From assembly GCA_011391785.1 (NCBI GenBank), contig JAABPW010000325.1, positions 1-52,238 on the forward strand: 52,238 nt of DNA, read 5' to 3'. The notes beneath the pieces were generated by a model. It was given only the letters and a program-made list of their open reading frames with translations, had not been told where the DNA came from and ran no database searches. The DNA is from Verrucomicrobiota bacterium. Lineage in GTDB: Bacteria > Verrucomicrobiota > Kiritimatiellia > CAIKKV01 > CAITUY01. Both the position numbers and the translations under genes were made by a program. Numbering within the stretch: the stretch's first letter is position 1; every line of letters starts with the position of its first letter. Shown piece after piece: positions 48,668 to 52,238 of this stretch.

Positions 48668-49022
48668 GGGGGCGACTGGTTTCGACGTGTTGGTTGAAGC
48701 CTCAGTGGCGTGCCGAGGACTCCGGTTGGCCTCGTTAAACACTTCCGGAAAAAACATAAAAGCGAACACTGAGTACGCTCTCGCGGCTTAATTGACTGCG
48801 ACGTCTCCCCGCCAACACCTGCTAGGCGGAGTGAGGCGACAATAGCAGGGTAGTCCTGAGGTTGGGTGACCGGGCCCCGGGGCGAAACTTAACGTGGACA
48901 CTGGTTACAGAGGTGGCCTGACGGTCGGCAGCCGCTGTAACGAGATTAAAAGATCGGATACGCACGTAGAAGCTGTGGTGACTCCAGTACGGACGGGAGT
49001 TCGATTCTCCCCGCCTCCACCA
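48668..49022 (+). ncRNA. ssrA: tmRNA, tag peptide ANTEYALAA
   Basis: 5' GGGGGCGACTGGTTTCGAC pairs with 3' CGCCTCC-ACCA; T-arm GTTCGATTC; tag reading frame GCG AAC ACT GAG TAC GCT CTC GCG GCT TAA at 48762-48791. Confidence 0.96.
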
Positions 49023-49056
49023 ACCTTTGCTCGCAGCGCAGCAAGAGCAAAGGTTG
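49021..49056 (+). terminator. Hairpin immediately after tmRNA, candidate terminator
   Basis: CAACCTTTGCTC / GAGCAAAGGTTG perfect 12-bp stem; no strong T tract. Confidence 0.6.
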
Positions 49057-49107
49057 TCACGCCGTAGTCCCTGTACTCAGGGCGAAGGCGGACGGCGGAC
49101 TCTTGGC

Positions 49108-49971
49108 TCATCGACCAGACTCCTGCACCCGCCGCCTCCTGATCTCCAGATTCCCGTACACGATGGCATTCCCGAACACTGCCCGCGACATGGAAAGAAC
49201 GTTCCCTCGGGGGGTGATGATGCAGCTATGGCCCCGGCCAGGCCATTCCTCGTCCACTGTCGGACTGGTCCAGTTGGCCGCCACAACGTCAAATCCATAC
49301 GGGATTACCGCCTTCTCCGGAAAAGATTTCCCAAACCAGGACTCCTCGTTCGGCCCATACCATCCCACGGAATAAAGAACGATATCGGCGCCACCCTTAG
49401 CCAACAACGGAGGCAGTACATGAAAATCGTAACAGATCATAAGCCCGATCCTGCCGTATTCGGTCTCCACGATCTGGACCGGCAAATCACCCGCCGTACA
49501 CCAGGTCGAGTCACCCGGCGTCCACAGGATTTTCTTCCGGTGATGGGCAATGATCGCCCCCTGAGGGTTTAGGAGAACCTGCGAATTGTAGAACGCGTTG
49601 CTGGAGGATTCTATGAGGCCGGCACAAAGGTAGATCCGTAATTCCTGCGCCAGGCTGGAAAGCCTCAGAGTCGAGGGGCCGGGCACCGTCTCGGCAACCT
49701 TACTCACATCCGTTGCCCCGGGGCCTGAAGATGACCAACTGGTCCAGGTTGTCGGGTCGAGGTAGCCTTGGACGGCACACTCCGGCAGGACAATAATCTT
49801 GGCACCCTGTGAGGCCGCCTGCCTGACGAGATTGGTGATGTTTTTGAGGTTGTCAGCCGTCCTTCCCATGGCCGAGGGGCATTGGATGGCCGCAACGCAA
49901 ACCTTTCCCGTACTGGCTGCAGCGATGCCGCCGGATACCAGTACCGTCAATATGCCCAGGATGATCTTCAT
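49108..49971 (-). CDS. Exported carbon-nitrogen hydrolase (nitrilase superfamily)
   Basis: Signal peptide MKIILGILTVLVSGGIAAAS; Glu-Lys-Cys sites IIVLPECAVQGY, HHRKKILW, LMICYDFHV. Confidence 0.87.
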   Translation of the reverse strand: MKIILGILTVLVSGGIAAASTGKVCVAAIQCPSAMGRTADNLKNITNLVRQAASQGAKIIVLPECAVQGYLDPTTWTSWSSSGPGATDVSKVAETVPGPSTLRLSSLAQELRIYLCAGLIESSSNAFYNSQVLLNPQGAIIAHHRKKILWTPGDSTWCTAGDLPVQIVETEYGRIGLMICYDFHVLPPLLAKGGADIVLYSVGWYGPNEESWFGKSFPEKAVIPYGFDVVAANWTSPTVDEEWPGRGHSCIITPRGNVLSMSRAVFGNAIVYGNLEIRRRRVQESGR

Positions 49972-49989
49972 TTTTCTAAGAGGGATCCG

Positions 49990-50091
49990 TTACATCCGCT
50001 CAACGAAAGGCTTGAAATAGTAGTCTAGCAATACGGCTGAAGCCACCAGCATGATGCCGTTGTCAATGAACTGTGCAATCAATCTGGCCAT
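49990..50091 (-). CDS. Possible 33-aa hydrophobic small protein
   Basis: MARLIAQFIDNGIMLVASAVLLDYYFKPFVERM; no clear SD. Confidence 0.3.
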   Translation of the reverse strand: MARLIAQFIDNGIMLVASAVLLDYYFKPFVERM

Positions 50092-50119
50092 GATATTCTA
50101 TTCTACGATGTCCAATCGT

Positions 50120-50473
50120 TCAGCGCTGAGGATCGTCGAGCTTGCGAACCGTATCCGGCACTTGGTTCGCTGTTTTACTTCTCTCGTTGTTCCAAAGATA
50201 TAACGAGACGATCAAACCATATATGACGAGGATCCCTCCACCAAAGTAAACCGGATCGGGATGGAGGAAGTAACCAGTGACAATCAGCTTTTTACGATAG
50301 CTCGTGATTCTGGGGCCATCACCAGCTTGAGTCCATCCTGACTGTTCGCTTACAACTTCCGTCTTCCGCGTTTCGGTCTCTCCTGTTTGTGCATACCTCG
50401 GACAGATCAATATCCAGAGGACAGTGAGGATTTGCGCCGCAATCAAGTATCCCGCGATTTTTTTCATAATCAT
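50120..50473 (-). CDS. Small membrane protein of unknown function
   Basis: Two predicted TM segments; GGGGAG upstream of start. Confidence 0.6.
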   Translation of the reverse strand: MIMKKIAGYLIAAQILTVLWILICPRYAQTGETETRKTEVVSEQSGWTQAGDGPRITSYRKKLIVTGYFLHPDPVYFGGGILVIYGLIVSLYLWNNERSKTANQVPDTVRKLDDPQR

Positions 50474-50485
50474 TTAACTCCCCAG

Positions 50486-50543
50486 CGAACGGCGAAAGTC
50501 AGGTTCCGAGCGGAACGCGAGGCAACCTGGACTTTCTGGTTCG
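50486..50543. repeat. 58-nt imperfect palindrome (attC-like geometry)
   Basis: CGAAC-ggc-GAAAGTC-AGGTT ... AACCT-g-GACTTTC-tg-GTTCG with inner TTCCG-ag-CGGAA hairpin. Confidence 0.6.
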
Positions 50544-50544
50544 A

Positions 50545-50799
50545 TCATTTTTCATAGATTTCCCGTCGGTGGCCAATTCGCAGGACAAGGACTTGTGTTC
50601 CCAAGATGGCATAAATGACACGGTAATCACCGACGCGAAATTTTCTCAACCCGGCAAACTGGCCTTTCAAAACAGGATATGAATCTGCGCGCGAGGCGAG
50701 ATCCTTCTCAATCTTGTCGAGTATCCGCCTAGCTTCGGCCTTGCCGAGACTCGCGAGATCTTTCGACACACTCTTCTTGTAGGTGATTTCAAAGGCCAA
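50545..50799 (-). CDS. RelE/ParE-family toxin
   Basis: MAFEITYKKSVSKDLASLGKAEARRILDKIEKDL..LKGQFAGLRKFRVGDYRVIYAI..VLRIGHRREIYEK. Confidence 0.92.
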   Translation of the reverse strand: MAFEITYKKSVSKDLASLGKAEARRILDKIEKDLASRADSYPVLKGQFAGLRKFRVGDYRVIYAILGTQVLVLRIGHRREIYEK

Positions 50800-51007
50800 G
50801 GGATTTCCTCAATTCGTGGCCGGACACAACCGCATCCTTTTGATCGCGTAGCCGATCAAGGGCAATTTGCACATCGGCAAAGTCAGCAATGTAGGATTCC
50901 AATGCCCTTTGAATATGGAAGGAGCGGGGCCTTTCCGTTTCATCCGCAATATGGGTCAGTTCATTGACCAGACCATCAGGCAATCGAATTGATACAGCAA
51001 TACTCAT
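50789..51007 (-). CDS. Ribbon-helix-helix antitoxin
   Basis: SIAVSIRLPDGLVNELTHIADETERPRSFHIQRALESYI; 11-nt overlap with toxin. Confidence 0.9.
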   Translation of the reverse strand: MSIAVSIRLPDGLVNELTHIADETERPRSFHIQRALESYIADFADVQIALDRLRDQKDAVVSGHELRKSLGL

Positions 51008-51019
51008 GTCATCTCCTCA

Positions 51020-51066
51020 TGTATTCTTGTGTAATACAATGTATGCAATGCCATCATTACTGTCAA
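51020..51066 (-). promoter_or_regulatory. TA operon promoter and operator
   Basis: On minus strand: TTGACA (51066-51061) - 17 bp - TACATT (51043-51038), then inverted repeat TGTATT-acacaag-AATACA (51038-51020) and GAGGAG SD. Confidence 0.65.
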
Positions 51067-51214
51067 TTTCATTTTTGTTTTGAGCAGGATGTCCCATCTC
51101 CCCCCATGTCGACAGACGTCTGCCCCGTACGGTTTTACCTTTAAACCTTCTATTGAAAGTGTTACCTATTTTCGCGTGAATTTTAAGTCCATTATCCGGT
51201 CGATACCATACTCC

Positions 51215-51952
51215 ATGCGCCCACTGATCACCGCGCTACGAACCTTGACCTGCCTCCCTGTCCCGGGAACCGATTCCATCAGCCTGGCAGCGGCCCTGCC
51301 CTATTTCCCGGCGGTCGGCCTGCTGATTGGCGCCATCACCGCCGGGATCCTCTATGGTGCCAGCCTCAGTGGATGGGCAGGTGGATCGGGAACGGTCGCC
51401 ATGATCGCGGTTGTGTGGCTCACCCGCGGACTGCATGTGGACGGGCTGGCCGATGTCGCTGACGCCTTGGGCGCCGGACGCACCAGGGAACGTCGGCTGG
51501 AGATCATGAAGGATCCGCACATGGGTGCCTTCGGGGTCATGGCCATCGTCGGCGACCTGCTCCTGAAAGCCGCGGCCCTCGCCCATCTGGCAGCCCTGAA
51601 CCAGTGGATCCTTGTCATCCTTCCCTTCATCATCTCCCGCAGTGCCCAGGTCCTCCTGGCCGTCTCGCTCCCCTACGCGCGCCGCGAAGGCGGCAAAGCG
51701 GGGCCGTTTGTGGACCATGCCCGCATCCTGCATTTCGTCCTGGCCATCGTGACCGCCCTGCTCTTCTGTGGCACCCTTGCGGGACTGACCGGAATCATCC
51801 TGCTAAGCCAGGGCCTGCTTGCCGCCATCCTGCTCCGCCTCTGGATGAAACATCACTTCGGCGGCATCACCGGGGACCTGCTGGGAATGTCGAATGAACT
51901 CATCGAAACCAGCCTCCTCGCCTTCCTGGCCTTTATCAGCCCCACCGTTTAA
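51215..51952 (+). CDS. cobS: Adenosylcobinamide-GDP ribazoletransferase
   Basis: MRPLITALRTLTCLPVPG, YFPAVGLLIGAITAG, RGLHVDGLADVADALGAGRTRERRLEIMKDPHMGAFG. Confidence 0.92.
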   Translation: MRPLITALRTLTCLPVPGTDSISLAAALPYFPAVGLLIGAITAGILYGASLSGWAGGSGTVAMIAVVWLTRGLHVDGLADVADALGAGRTRERRLEIMKDPHMGAFGVMAIVGDLLLKAAALAHLAALNQWILVILPFIISRSAQVLLAVSLPYARREGGKAGPFVDHARILHFVLAIVTALLFCGTLAGLTGIILLSQGLLAAILLRLWMKHHFGGITGDLLGMSNELIETSLLAFLAFISPTV

Positions 51953-52038
51953 TAAAACGGGCACTCAAGAGCAGAAAGAAGAAGATTTACCACGGAGGGG
52001 CGGAGGTTGAGAGAGAGGGGGGAAAGAAAATGTTTCAC

Positions 52039-52076
52039 GAATTTCACAGGGCCGGAGTACCTGCCCCGTGAAATTC
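52039..52076. repeat. Hairpin downstream of cobS
   Basis: GAATTTCACAGGGC / GCCCCGTGAAATTC, one mismatch. Confidence 0.7.
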
Positions 52077-52194
52077 ATAAAACACCTCCCGGTGAAGAGT
52101 GCCTCCGTCGCTAAAGCTATGGAGGCCAAGGGAAGAAGGTTTTGTTTGTCCGAAGGGCAGATGGAGTCTCGGTATTCTTCTTCAGGAGAGGGTT

Positions 52195-52238
52195 GCGGCA
52201 ATTTTCAAATGGGGTACTCGCCATTTTAAAATTGCCGC
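52195..52238. repeat. 18-bp inverted repeat at window edge
   Basis: GCGGCAATTTTCAAATGG-ggtactcg-CCATTTTAAAATTGCCGC, one mismatch. Confidence 0.8.

Noticed and set aside
48990-49022. Possible separate tRNA at GTTCGATTC..CCACCA
   Set aside because: It is the tRNA-like 3' half of tmRNA, pairing with the 5' GGGGGCG end.
51080-51214. N-terminal extension of the cobS ORF
   Set aside because: Residues before MRPLITALRTL do not resemble CobS; start at 51215 fits the family. No cobalamin riboswitch recognised upstream.

Overview
The window is a GC-rich, densely coded chromosomal segment. Its gene content and secreted-protein style suggest a PVC-type bacterium, possibly Verrucomicrobiota/Kiritimatiellota; this is inference. 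I see about 52 credible genes. Housekeeping genes include folC, a fused murC-murB, ruvA/ruvC/yebC, rlmN, rsmB, rlmB, murJ, ispD, cobS and a tmRNA. Redox genes include a flavodiiron protein and an NfnAB-like pair. Less ordinary features are: (1) a tandem pair of membrane-anchored SPFH proteins, each with three N-terminal ~55-60 aa repeats, an architecture that resembles the major vault protein; (2) a PAP2-ArnT/PMT fusion followed by a TVP38/DedA-like gene; (3) a ~1.9 kaa secreted beta-helix protein made of four modules; (4) a 1.26 kaa secreted protein with many 'LFPLFW'-type repeats and a TPR region, next to an IS91-type transposase relic; (5) a nucleotidyltransferase-LbH-APH kinase fusion (MurU/AmgK-like); (6) a 79-bp relic of murB in another intergenic region, differing only at synonymous positions; (7) ~80-bp inverted hairpin repeats flanking nudix-folC; (8) a toxin-antitoxin pair with a readable promoter/operator and an attC-like palindrome. 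No CRISPR, rRNA or ordinary tRNA was found. All assignments are by reading the sequence; no searches were run.
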